A program made the translations under genes and the position numbers. Source: Coffea arabica (taxonomy: Eukaryota > Streptophyta > Magnoliopsida > Gentianales > Rubiaceae). Taken from it: a stretch of DNA of 64,000 bases. Below are positions 34,473 to 45,633 of the stretch, piece by piece; the first letter of the stretch is position 1, and each line of letters starts with the position of its first letter. Below the pieces are notes generated by a model. The model did not search any database, was not told the DNA's origin, and worked only from the letters and a program-made list of their open reading frames with translations. The stretch is taken from the NCBI RefSeq assembly GCF_036785885.1, contig NC_092326.1:40944287-41008286 (forward strand). Direction: 5' to 3'.

Positions 34473-35817
34473 TGACAGGTGCCGAACCTGTGCAATAATA
34501 AATACCTGCTCAAATAAAATATAATTTCTGTAGATAGTGATAAGTAGGGTCGAATCCACAGGGATTGGGGATAATTCGTTTCTTCTAGAGTCCAACGTAT
34601 GGGGGGTTTTGGATTAAATGCTAACTAAATAAATTAATTGCAGAAAATAATTAATTCAAAGAAATAATTAAGGGAAAACTCTAGCCAAGGGTATACTTCA
34701 GAAATGGTTCATGCACTGATCATTGATGCAAAAATAATCCCAACATTTATTAATAGATCAGTTATAGTTGTCATACACGCGATAAACAACCAACCCTTCC
34801 TTAATTTATCGATAGTCAAGGTACGACCGTTAACTATTTCCCTAACCCAAAAACAATCCTAGGTACGACCGTAGGATTTAATTTCTAGATTGCATTAATA
34901 ATTAGAAAGGCCCAATGCTAACTAACAAACACGCTACGAGGGTTTGTTTAAATTAGATCGTATGTTCCCCTGACATAAACCCAATTACGCCAGTTGCTAC
35001 TGAGATAAAGATAACGAACAATTACGGATTCAATTATCCCTATTTAGCAAAATAGCCTATGTGAATAATTAAATATTGCGCATCTATTCAATCATTCACA
35101 CGAGCTATAACGGTTAAAAGCAGGAAATATATGAATACCAATAAATGGAGGAAGCAATTAAAATAAATTAGATCTCACAGAAATTGTTGAACCAAATCTC
35201 CAGTTATCCCCTTGACTAGCAGTAGGAGGTTAGTTCTCCATTAATGGAGAACAACCATGCGAAAAACCAATCTGAAGCTTACAAAATTCTCCCTGGCCAA
35301 ATCGGCCAAGGAAGGAAAAATAAAAAGTCGGCTCAGCAGTCCCCCCCAATAAAAAGATAGGAATTATCCTCTTAAAAGAAGACGTCTGACCCCTAGAAAA
35401 AGGAAACTCCAGCTAGTCTAATTCATACGTGATTCTGGCTTTGTTCCTATTGGCCGCTGAAAAGAAAAGTAAGCTTCCAAGTCCTTGACGTTTTGTAGGA
35501 TTAGAGTTTTTATCCTCTACACCTCTGCGGCCCACGAGTCTTGTGATTTCCTGATTTAAAGTCAGCTATTCCACTCATTCTAGGAAGCTTTCCACGTGCA
35601 CATAATCCCGAAAGTCCGGCCAAGAAGGCTGGAGTTAGGCGTGGGCACACCTACTCATCAAGAAGTTCTCTGAAATTTGATTTTAAGCACTTTTCATTCT
35701 TTCTCCTGAAATAAGCACAAAATACCAAATATAAGTAGAATCCGACGATTAAAATAATATTTGGCTAAAATCAGGGGGAGAATAATTATAAATTTAACAA
35801 CAAATTATGACCTATCA
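34473..35817 (-). repeat. Right LTR (5' LTR of the minus-strand element)
   Basis: Same 1345 bp as the left LTR, with about eight substitutions. Confidence 0.93.
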
Positions 35818-36488
35818 TTACTTTTAATTATTTTTCTTAAATTGAGTGGATTAAGATGTTTTAGTACTTTTTTTGACGTAATTATTCCTCTAAATTAGCA
35901 TGTTAGTTGTTGTATATCTTTGTAACTAACACAAAACTGATATTTCGTGATTGTAACCCCTATTGAGAAGGAGATGCTTTGCTATATGTCCTAAATCATA
36001 CAATAAATTATAATTAATTACTTGCTCAATGTGAAGGTCTCGTGATGATATGTGTCCTTAGAATCAATATAAATTCAAGAATTTGGTTTGCAAGAACTGA
36101 AATTCTACTAGTAATGATTTCTTCAAGTATGCTAATTGTTCAAATCTCGCTTATATGATAAGATAATGTGGTGGATTGCCCTCATAGGGAGATCAAATTC
36201 AAACTAAATAACAAATTTTAATATTCCTAAAGTGCATGAGCAGATATAAATAGGTCTTTTATTATATTAGGTTAGATGCAAAGTAATTGATCGTATCTTA
36301 TAATTATGTTTTATTCCATATTATATTTTTTTAACTCAAAATGTAACATGTGATTTTTTTAATTTAATATCACATAATAAAATTATCATACTTCAATTCT
36401 TATACTAGAAAATACCAAATAATAATTATTAACTATCTTTAATTATAGGTACTAAACTCTCACGCGTTGCGTGGGCTTTTCCCCCTAG

Positions 36489-37217
36489 TATAGAATATAG
36501 ATATTCATTTTGATATCAACTGTACCACTATTAGTTTGTGGGTAACCCAATAATTTTTTGACATAAACTACTAGAGAGGGTGAAGTATTTAAGTCAAATT
36601 ATTAGTAGCTCACCATCCAAAGTATTACCCATTACCTATACTTTTATTATTATTTGTTTCTAAATGTTGGATGCACGACATGTAGTGTAACAAAAATTAA
36701 TCCTTGCAGAAAGTAAAAATACAAGATTACAAGTTAGAGAAAAGTATCCTCTCCTCATATTAGCCCATAGCGTTCAAGGGAAATTTTGTGAAGCCAATAG
36801 CTTTTTGCATCATATTTAGTTGATACTTAGTTGAATTGTTCAACTGTTTGGATCATATGTTTGCTCGTCAAATAAAGTGAAGTATGTTTTAATCTTAACC
36901 TGAAAACAGGTGCATCATGAAACGGGAACCAAATTCTTAGTTAACTAGTCAAGTATGAATGAATAACCAGTTATAGTCCACTGTCCATATGTAGCTCCCG
37001 TATGAGTTATTTTACATATCCCATTACGCTTGAAAGTTCAAACATATCCCATGGCATCTGAGAAACATGACTTAGGAGAGTTGGACAAATACTCCTGACT
37101 TAGACACACAATATTGCTTCTGACACATTACTTCTCCTTTATTCCCACTTTTCTAATGGAGATGAGGAGAAGAACCGAAAACAGTAGCACTCCACTCGGG
37201 TATTGGATTTAACAAGC
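36489..37217. other. Gene-free stretch
   Basis: AT-rich sequence between the Helitron end and the 3' flank of the next DUF26 gene. Nothing assigned. Confidence 0.45.
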
Positions 37218-37946
37218 TTAGAAAAAAGGCAAAAACTCGTAGTGCAAAGTACAAGTAGCACTAAAGAATTGGCCTCCTTTCCCACTGAACCGAGGAACCA
37301 AGCACATCAGCGCACTAAAGCAAGTCTTGCAATCAGCCGCGGAAATATCCAAAGCACACTGAACCAACCCGTACAGAGTTTCTGATGATTGTGTGACCTT
37401 AACTTCTCCTTTCGAAAACAGCTTTGGAGAAGTGACAGCTTTATCCGACAGATGATTCAAAAACTCGACCACCATTTTTGCTGAAGCAGGGCTGCTTACA
37501 TTCTGCTCTCTCCAAACGTAGTACCTTCCGCGATCAAGTTTGCTGTATATGTCCTGGTTGCTGTACTTCACAAAACAGCCTTCATACCAAGCACCTGCTA
37601 CTTTCCTGAAAGTACAGTTTTGGCGAAGCTCCGTGATAGCTGCATCAATACAGGTTTTGCATTCCGTAGCTGAAATGTCTCCTCTACAGAGGGCTCGGCC
37701 ATATATCCCACTACCAGTTTTTGCTTCCCCAACGTATTCAAAAGCGAACCCTGTTGCAGGAGTTGCTCTCTGAAGATAATTCAGGACAATGTTCAACTCG
37801 TTTTGGTATTCACTCCCGGCGGTAAAATTGTTCGATGGCCTGCAATCAACGGCCAGAAGCTCAACAAGGTCGACCGCACCGGCCCTTTCTACAAAAATGG
37901 CAATGTAAAGAATGCAGCGGGAAATGGTTAATTTTGACGAAGTCAT
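37218..37946 (-). CDS. Cysteine-rich repeat secretory protein, two DUF26 domains (DUF26-3)
   Basis: Single exon, 242 residues. A signal peptide (MTSSKLTISRCILYIAIFV..., cut near AGAVD) is followed by two DUF26 domains with C-x8-C-x2-C cores CRGDISATECKTCI and CALDISAADCKTCF. Several N-glycosylation sequons occur (NFT, NCT, NVS). It ends HYEFLPFF without a membrane anchor, so it is probably apoplastic. The next genes in the cluster are DUF26-4 (same strand, 2 kb away) and the pseudogene DUF26-2. Carbohydrate binding or antifungal action is known for some family members only; the ligand here is unknown. Confidence 0.92.
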   Translation of the reverse strand: MTSSKLTISRCILYIAIFVERAGAVDLVELLAVDCRPSNNFTAGSEYQNELNIVLNYLQRATPATGFAFEYVGEAKTGSGIYGRALCRGDISATECKTCIDAAITELRQNCTFRKVAGAWYEGCFVKYSNQDIYSKLDRGRYYVWREQNVSSPASAKMVVEFLNHLSDKAVTSPKLFSKGEVKVTQSSETLYGLVQCALDISAADCKTCFSALMCLVPRFSGKGGQFFSATCTLHYEFLPFF

Positions 37947-38010
37947 GGTTGAAAGAAGGATATTAGAAATGAAGGCAATTATTGTGGTCTACCTAGACTT
38001 AGTTCAGCGT

Positions 38011-38019
38011 CTATATAGC
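38011..38019 (-). promoter_or_regulatory. TATA box of DUF26-3
   Basis: GCTATATAG on the minus strand, 65 bp upstream of the ATG, the same spacing as in DUF26-1. Confidence 0.55.
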
Positions 38020-39955
38020 AGTTATTTCAGCAATTATTTTTCACATCCAAATATGTTTGGCACGAGGAATTTCTGTGTTTTTCTTATACATATTTCTTTG
38101 CTTCTAGGACAATTTGTCGGACAAAATAGTTGGATCAAGTCTGTCGCAGGCGATGTTACTTCTTTGTGCACAGCTTCGTCTCTGATCTTGGAGCTTTGTA
38201 GATAGATTCACAAGTGTTTGTTCCGGACGGCCTTGAGCATCTATATCTCTTTGTTTATTGTTTTGGCTAAGTAAGACAAAACAATTCGAGGAAGATAGGC
38301 AAAAAAACTAACCCGTCATCCAATCAAGCTTTCTCTAATAATTAGCCTAGCAACAATTATAAACATTTGAGTTCACAGATGGGGGCGTCAATTATTGCCA
38401 GGCCCTAACAACTCGACTAAAAATCTCAAAGTTATTTATCACCTGAAGTAGGACTAACGATTTAGGACATACTCCATTATGGATCCAGATCTTTTGTAGT
38501 TGCAGTTGTGACTGAACAGAAGAACAGTGTGTAGTGCAGACGAAGTGACTTATAATTTGATGGTTGGGATTGAATTTGTAGGCACAAATTTTAACAAGTG
38601 ACAAAATTTGGTGTGTTTGTATATGTCATTGTGTTAGCGTCTGCATTAGTTAGTTTAGTGTTTACATCAAGTCTTGCTTTTCATTTCTCTCTTCTTTTGA
38701 TAGAGATCAATTTTAGGTGATTTCCACTCCGATCACCACTAGCGATAGAGATGGGGACATCTCCAGAATTACAAATCTTTGAGAATATTTATAAATTACT
38801 CACTAAAGCAGTCCTAACTTACGTAATGGAATTTGAATACATGGCCTTTTTTTCGCAACGGATCTTCTGTCTCACATCCTGTGTCACCTCTATCCCATTT
38901 TTTATTATATTGCTATTTCTCCTACATAAACATCATGTATGTGGTTATCAATCCGGGACATCCTTCCCAAATACCAGTCGCCGTTGATATGGTTTCTACA
39001 GATATATGCCCAAGTCGATGAACGCCGAGAAATGGAGGACCAAGGGGTGTTGCTGTACTTTTTGCATTCTTGTACAATGTATTTAAGTTGGGTAATGGGT
39101 ACCTAACACAAATATCCAACCCGTCCAAAATATATCTGAATTTTTATTATCCAATCCAAAATTGACCCAACACCCAAATTACCCAACCCAACCTCTGAAA
39201 TTAGGTGATGAATTTTGGACATGATTGCCGGGTCTAGATGAAAGAGTCCTTCGTTCTCTTTTTTAAGTGTTGCCTTTTTATTTCTTAATAACTTTCATTC
39301 ATCCAAATAACTAATTAGTAACTCAACTATGTTTACAAAAGTTTTGGAGCAAATTGTAACACTTCTCTGTCTATTTCCTTCACTCCTAAATTATTATCAC
39401 TGTACAAAAGCACAGGATTTTTTGGGGCAAACATGATATTCAATTAGAGATGACAATGGACCGGGAATGGGACTGGGAACCCTCCCCTCTTCCCCGCCCC
39501 AACCCCTGTCGTTGCACCTAACCCATTGCATTTCTTTTCTTTTCTACTGAACTTCCAACCATGTTTGTTTCTCTCTCTCTTTTTTGTTTTAATACCATTT
39601 TCTCTTTAGGCATTTTATGAAAAAAGTTTTGGACCACTTAGCCAAAAGAAAAGATACAAACAAAAAGGACCCAAGATAAGCAAGCTAAACTTACTGCTGA
39701 TTAAATGATACATGCGTAAAATTATCACTTAATGTGATTGGCGATTCTCCTCAGAGAAAAATTAGGAATCTAGGTATTCCTACCAAATTTATATAACTTC
39801 AACAAGGTTGAAAATCAAAAGGCAACAAATTGGAATCACGACTCGGACAACTATAACCGATCAACAGCACACATTCTTCTAACACCTCAACGATGTTAAA
39901 TATCTTCAATTCCAACGTAGAATATTGCAGAAGCTAGCATAGCCACCTTTGCATT
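38020..39955. other. Gene-free stretch between DUF26-3 and DUF26-4
   Basis: No gene. Blocks at about 39070-39200 and 39445-39500 (rich in ACCCAACCC or GGGAATGGGA words) look like worn ends of hAT-like repeats. The right end is the 3' flank of DUF26-4. Confidence 0.45.
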
Positions 39956-40699
39956 TTAAGCATTGAAGAAAGCATACAACAAATATTGTAGGGTGCAAGT
40001 TGACGTGTAGACCTGAGTCCCGTTCCCATAAATTTTAGGAACTATACTGACCAATCCATCAACGCAAGTCTTACAATCTGCTGGGGAAAGGTCCAAGGTG
40101 CATTGAACCAAACCATATAGATTTTTCGATCCTGCAAGCTTTACCTCTCCTCTGGCAAACAACTTCTTAGACGCGGAAGCTTCTCCTGCAAGTTGATTTA
40201 ACAATCCCTCCACCTTTTCTAAGGGTGCAATGTTGCTTAGGTTTTCTTTTTCCAAGATGAAGAATGCCAGCGAGTTGGGATCATCAATCTTGCCAAAGAA
40301 ATCATCGTCCGAGTATCTCAAAAGACAACCCTGGAACCAAGCAAATGCGGATTTATAAAAGGGACATTTCCCCCGAACCCATCTGACCATTTCAGAAATG
40401 CAGGTTTTGCAGTCTGCTGTTGAAACGTCCGCTCTACATTGAGCTCGGCCATAAGCCCTGTTACTGTTTTCCACCGCCCCGGCATATCCAAGACCGAACC
40501 CGGTTGCGGGAGTTTTGTTGGAAAGATCGTGTAAGATGAAGTTCAAGTTGTTTTCATACTCGCTGCCGCTAGTAAAGTTCCTGTTATCTGGGAAGCCGCA
40601 AACGTGGCCGACGGGCTTAAAGAGGTCGACTCCAGCAGCCATTTCTGCCAAAATGGCGATTGAGAGAATGTAGAGGAAAAGGTTTAATTTTAGAGCCAT
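39956..40699 (-). CDS. Cysteine-rich repeat secretory protein, two DUF26 domains (DUF26-4)
   Basis: Single exon, 247 residues. Signal peptide (MALKLNLFLYILSIAILAEM..., cut near AAGVD). The DUF26 cores are CRADVSTADCKTCI and CTLDLSPADCKTCV, with the other family Cys residues in place. Compared with DUF26-1 and DUF26-3 the region between the domains is more acidic (SDDDFFGKIDDPNS). It ends LLYAFFNA with no membrane segment. A TATA-like CTATATTTAAG lies on the minus strand at about 40745. It is secreted by inference; the ligand is unknown. Confidence 0.92.
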   Translation of the reverse strand: MALKLNLFLYILSIAILAEMAAGVDLFKPVGHVCGFPDNRNFTSGSEYENNLNFILHDLSNKTPATGFGLGYAGAVENSNRAYGRAQCRADVSTADCKTCISEMVRWVRGKCPFYKSAFAWFQGCLLRYSDDDFFGKIDDPNSLAFFILEKENLSNIAPLEKVEGLLNQLAGEASASKKLFARGEVKLAGSKNLYGLVQCTLDLSPADCKTCVDGLVSIVPKIYGNGTQVYTSTCTLQYLLYAFFNA

Positions 40700-42329
40700 G
40701 TTCTCGAGATTTCAATAGATGCAGGAGATCGACCCTGCTGCAACTTAAATATAGTAGTAGTGCTAGGTCGTATTAGTAATTTAATTAGTAGTGTAGTGTA
40801 ACTTTTTCTTCCATTTGCTTTGTGGTTGGGATTATATGTGCGTCCGGTACCTTCTTTCAGCACGACAAGTGCGGCATCGAGAGTGTCGAAGGCCCTATCA
40901 TGTAAACTTCATCAGTAGAAGTTTCCTGTGACAGCTTCATGTTTGGAGTGGAGCACATGCTGATCACTGGTTGTCTTTGACAGCACAAACCGAATGTGCG
41001 TGTCCAAATGTTTTTGTATATATTATCTTTAGTTCGGAATTTGTGATGACAATAGTTTATAGTGCAGAAATAGTAAGCATGCATTTGTAGGAAACCTTGT
41101 TCATAGAGGTATCGTTCTAATAATATATGTTTCATCTGATTATCATCCTTATCAAACAATAATATTCCTCAACATTATTTCAAGCGTAAAATAATCAAAA
41201 AAATTTTAAGATTAATGCAGTTTATCTCTACAAATGAACCCCTGAATTAGCACAAGAAACAAGCGGACAAGCTCCTCATTAGTCTTTACTCTTTGTCCAT
41301 TATAGTATGGATTAAGCTCTAATGTTCACCGAAGACCGCCACAATGAATTGCTTTCTAGAGCGACTCAATTAATCTTGCATTGGCCAATTCTAGGATTAG
41401 CCAAAAAAAAAAATTCTGACATTTTCAGCCATTCTTAAATTTTTATTAACTCGTAAAGATCCACAAATAGCATATCTGGTTTCAACCGTGGCAGCCTGCA
41501 TGACCAATTTCTTTCAAAGCTTCTCTTTTGGAAATGCATGTCAGATCAATAGCCTGGTAAAAGTTTATGGAAATGAAAAAGGGGAGTTAACTTGGTTAAT
41601 GCAATTGGTAAAACGGTGTCAAACAATTTAACTTGTAGGAGTTAAACACGTGTTCTCAGATAGGTAATTTGCTTGAAATCTAGATCCAACCCATCCAAGC
41701 CAAACTAAATTCAATCTTTGGCTCGGACATCAGATGTCTTCCAGTTCTATCCACAATATTAATGGACATCTTCCCCAAATCCAGCAGAAAATATGATAAC
41801 ACTTGGCAATTCTCTTATTCAATCCTTACAATAGAACTCCTGCAACAGGGAACGAGTAAACATCTGTGGTAGGAAAGCATGATCTGTACATCGTTCGGGG
41901 AGATGTCTCAAGAGCAGACTGCAGAAACCTGCATTTTTCACCAGACCGTTACTTACGATTGAGCTTCGAAGTTTGAACCTAGACTTCTAGTCGAGTGGAA
42001 GCCCATAAGCTTTTCTTGTCAAGTCCATTTTAGTCGATTTATTAAGTACAGCCAATTATCTTTAGCGCTAGATGCATAGCAGCTGATTTTGTGAAGTTTA
42101 TTTTTCTTTGTCTAGTCTTTTCAGTCAAGTGTTTTACTCGATCTTTCAGCTTTCACAAACTTTTGCAGCTATACAGAACTTTTCAGATAAACTACGAGCT
42201 AATTAATGCTACTCTTGAAGTGCTGCTGAAGCATGTACAATTCTCCTGAATCCTGTTTCATCGTTTACTATAATTTTATACAGTAACAGGTGGTAATAAT
42301 TTTATACAAATTGATCGGATTGCAATTTT
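40700..42329. other. Gene-free stretch
   Basis: Upstream region of DUF26-4 and unassigned AT-rich DNA. Short open frames here have no recognisable product. Confidence 0.45.
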
Positions 42330-42610
42330 TTAGATTTTTTTTTTTTTAGAAAAATTACTGTAGCGATTTGATTTTTTTTTTTTTTTTTTGTGTGTCCCGC
42401 AGGGAGTGGACCCCGCAGACTATTCACCACCCTCAGCAACTTGCTGGCAGCAAGGTTCGAACCAGGGACCTGAGGCTCCATCTTCAGCAACCTCAACCAC
42501 CAGACCAAGCCCCTGAGGGCAGATTTTATATATATATATATATATGAGATAAAAAGGTGATTGAAAAATACGTTCTTGAAAAACGTTTTCAAACAATTTG
42601 TCTTGAATTA
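42330..42610 (-). mobile_element. MITE remnant (GTTTGGATTGTAATTTTT family) with a SINE inside
   Basis: Read on the minus strand, the outer parts match the element at 56430-56578: TTTTTCAATCACCTTTTT, then a TA run, then AAATCGCTACAGTAATTTTTCTA. The two halves are separated by the SINE at 42372-42520. Confidence 0.65.
42372..42520 (-). mobile_element. tRNA-derived SINE (SINE 3)
   Basis: On the minus strand it starts GCCCTCAGGGGCTTGG, with an A box in TTGGTCTGGTGGTTG and a perfect B box GGTTCGAACC about 35 bp on, and ends in an 18-base A tail (T-run at 42372-42389). The interrupted MITE shows where it landed. The target duplication is short and uncertain (AAAATC). Confidence 0.82.
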
Positions 42611-44130
42611 TACTTTAAGGTCTCTCAAGTGAGAAGATGAAAAGGGCTTTTTAATTAGTGATCTTCAATTCTTGCTTCCCTTTTAGCAAACCAGTAGATA
42701 TTCAATAATATATGTATTTTCCCCCAGAGCCGATCGAATATTTTGGGACTTCACACAAATTAGAAAATTTTGAAAATATTTAAAAAAAAAAAAAAAAAAA
42801 AGGGCAAAAAGAATGTGGGGACTTCGCAGAGAAAATTTTCTCAAAAAGAGTGTTGGTCCAGTTAGAGACAGCCCATCTGGCATTTCTGGGCTCAGAGAGC
42901 ACCGATCTGCTATCCTTCCACTGCAAAGAGCGGGTGGTCTTCGTTGCTCTGTGAAACCAGCCTCACGCAGTACCCACCTCTCTAAAGGCCACATGATCCA
43001 AACCTTCGCCCGAATCACATGGCCCAACTCCTAGCTTGGACTGGGCAGACCAGGAATGAGCAGCCCTAAACCCTGCCGTCTGGGCTGTGCTCATGTTCTA
43101 ACACTCCGATGCCCCCACTTGGGTTATAGGCCTGCGTTACCAGGCCCGGCGATCGACTTGGTGGTTTTGGTGCTTATCAGATGATCAAAAATCATTTCAG
43201 TTTCCAGTGTGGGATAATGTGGAGGAGGATTTTGGAGTGCTCATAGCCTAAATGAACCTGCAACTTTGTCGTGCACGAAAGTCGGCTACTTCTTATTATT
43301 CAAAGCAATCCTAATTTGCTGAGCAACAGAAGAACTTGCATAATTTTTGAACTAGGAATCATTTGCCTGCATTAGAAGCACATACACAAAGGCTCAAGCA
43401 AGGGAAGAACCTGGCAAAACTATTAGACATAGGTGATGGAAACTTCTGCACTACTTTTACTGATGCGGAGCTCCAAAGATTTAACGATTTCCCATTGATG
43501 CACTGGGCATTACCAAGAAATTCATTGTCTGAAATGAATATTCATTTATAGAAACAGATTTCTTACCTAGCATGTAATTGAATGGACTACTTTTGGTGAA
43601 TCCATGTCTTAGCCTCGGCGAATGCCTGATATCACCCCGTTACTTTACCAAGGCAGCCTAATTTAATATAGTGTTCAGTGTTCTTCTTATTGACCTCCGA
43701 CAGTAATATTCATAGATTATGATGAAAAAGCATGGCCTGGTTGAGATAGAAGTTCCACTCCTAAAAGGGCAATTGTGGTGGAACTTAGAGATCCAGAAAA
43801 TGGTTAACTTTCTGCAGAAATGCACAAAACGTCACATGCTGCTCCAGTAATCATCAGAAATCAATGTGCATCTTGCCTTAAATTAGGGAATTTACTTTGA
43901 ACTATTGCATTTTCTTTCCAGAATCCAATCCAGATGCATTCCCTCTTTTTCATGTATGTACCCATGCGTCTGAAACTGTCGGGACAAGAGTGTGCAATCA
44001 GGAAATTGGCAGGCTGTAATTTCGCAATTGTTGCTTCTTGATTGGACCTCAGCAGTACATACCATAACAATTCGGGGCTAAAAGCCAAGGTAACAGGCCT
44101 GGGTAAATTACAAACAAGCTTCCTCCTATA
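42611..44130. other. Gene-free stretch with an unidentified GC-richer block
   Basis: 42810-43180 is GC-richer than its surroundings, borders a 22-base A-run at 42781-42802, and has no open frame worth calling. It may be an unrecognised retroposon or a captured fragment. A 62-codon frame at 43363-43551 has ordinary composition but resembles nothing I know. Confidence 0.4.
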
Positions 44131-44139
44131 TCAATATTA

Positions 44140-45222
44140 GGTTGCGTCTACGGTGTAAAGTTCACCTTTCTGCCCATAGTAGGCAGAACCAATGCAAGGA
44201 GGCCAGCTGTGCTATGTGGGACGCACAAAGGACATCCGAGCACCACTGGAGAAAGCTGGTTTGGCTTGGATGAAAAACGTTATATATTTTAAAATTACAA
44301 TAAAAGTCCTCTTAAAAATTTGTTCATCATCTAATGCCCAATACTTATATTTGATAAATTAAAATAGTTAATTAAATATTCTATTATAATATAAACAACT
44401 ATATGTCATTGAGTTGATTGAATGATATATTTTTTTTTGTATTTCAATTAGTTGTCAATTAAGTTTCAATTGAAATAAATATTTTATAATTATTTAAATT
44501 ATCAATTTAAGATGAGCATAAATATAAATACATTAAATTGTATTATTGAAATATTTGATTTAATATAAAAGAAAGACAAGAAGAAATACAAGAAATTTTT
44601 TAAAAATTCATGTGAGTCCTTTATATTAGTAATCACATTTACTTGTTATTATAATTACAATGCCTAACCATAACCAATTGAAACTCATATACACAAGTCA
44701 TACAACAATTTGCGTTATAATGTTTACAATTAAAGTTACTATACACTCAAATTAAAATTCTCTTTTTTCCACTAAAATTTCTTTTATATTAAATCAAATA
44801 TTTCAATAATACAATTTAATGTATTTATATTTATGCTCATCTTAAATTGATAATTTAAATAATTATAAAATATTTATTTCAATTGAAACTTAATTGACAA
44901 CTAATTGAAATACAAAAAAAAAAAAGAAAATATCATTCAATCAACTCAATGACATATAGTTGTTTATATTATAATAGAATATTTAATTAACTATTTTAAT
45001 TTATCAAATATAAGTATTGGGCATTAGATGATGAATAAATTTTTAAGAGGACTTTTATTGTAATTTTAAAATATATAACGTTTTTCATCCAAGCCAAACC
45101 GGCTTTCTCCAGTGGTGCTCGGATGTCCTTCTTTGTGCGTCCCCACATAGCACAGCTGGCCTCCTTGCATTGGTTCTGCCTACTATGGGCAGAAAGGTGA
45201 ACTTTCCACCGTAGACGTAACC
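44140..45222. mobile_element. Mutator-like foldback element, about 430-bp inverted arms
   Basis: The arms (about 44140-44576 and 44786-45222) are near-perfect inverted copies around a spacer of about 210 bp. The outer 140 bp is GC-richer (GGTTGCGTCTACGG at the tip) and the inner part is AT-rich. The exact 9-mer TCAATATTA flanks it at 44131-44139 and 45223-45231. There is no transposase. A transcript would fold into a hairpin hundreds of base pairs long. Confidence 0.94.
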
Positions 45223-45574
45223 TCAATATTACATCTCATATTGCTACAAGTGGAAACCTGTAAAATCTGTTTCTCTCCCTCTTTCCTTGATCTTTCATTG
45301 CTCCCTTTTCGCCTGTGCCATTCAATTTTATTTTTTTTTTTACAACTTAATCGAAGAAAAAGTTAACCGAGTGAGGATAAATTTCTTGAATCTTATTTAC
45401 TGAACAGCTTCGTACAAGACAACCCCAAAATTTACAACGAACTCAAAAAAGCAAGTCAGCCTGCAGCGAAGGCAATCTTCTCAACGGACAAAAAGCCTGG
45501 GCAAAAAGAAACATTGATCGGAAGGTACTAGGAAAGCTTCGAAATGATCACTGACGATATATGTATTGGCATTG

Positions 45575-45582
45575 CTATAAAT
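45575..45582 (+). promoter_or_regulatory. TATA box of DUF26-5
   Basis: CTATAAAT, followed by GCTGCAAAA, 52 bp before the ATG at 45634. It echoes the TATA-CTGCAGCAAA layout of DUF26-1. Confidence 0.55.
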
Positions 45583-45633
45583 GCTGCAAAAGACTGAGGA
45601 GATAGCCACCTCCACAACATTGATCCTTCTGAC

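Larger units (their letters stand above)
28990..35817 (-). mobile_element. Young non-autonomous LTR retrotransposon with gag only (TR-GAG-like)
   Basis: Two LTRs of equal length (1345 bp, 28990-30334 and 34473-35817) bound a 4.1-kb interior. The element reads on the minus strand: TG...CA LTR ends, a primer site matching tRNA-Asp beside the right LTR, and a polypurine tract beside the left LTR. The 5-bp flanks are TTACA and TTACT (4 of 5). The only retroviral-type frame is gag-like. I see no protease, RT, RNase H or integrase, so it would need help from an autonomous relative. About eight substitutions separate the LTRs. Gag-only elements of this build have been called TR-GAG in plants. Confidence 0.92.
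28142..36488 (+). mobile_element. Non-autonomous Helitron-like element, interrupted by an LTR element
   Basis: The 3' end has the Helitron signature: a short GC-rich hairpin (CACGC-GTT-GCGTG at about 36461-36473, extended by C-G and T-G pairs), then 11 bases, then CTAG at 36485-36488 followed by T. The 5' end is taken at TCCTTATACTATATAAG after an A, in agreement with insertion between A and T without target duplication. Without the nested LTR element it is about 1.5 kb and AT-rich, with no Rep/helicase gene. The 5' border is the weaker call. Confidence 0.6.

Noticed and set aside
43363-43551. 62-codon open frame with ordinary amino-acid composition
   Set aside because: It has no recognisable domain, no splice partners in phase nearby and no paralogue in the window. 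It could be a lone exon remnant, but this cannot be supported.
44996-45226. 76-codon open frame at the right end of the foldback element
   Set aside because: It lies wholly inside an inverted arm of the Mutator-like element; the composition shift there gives an open frame by chance.
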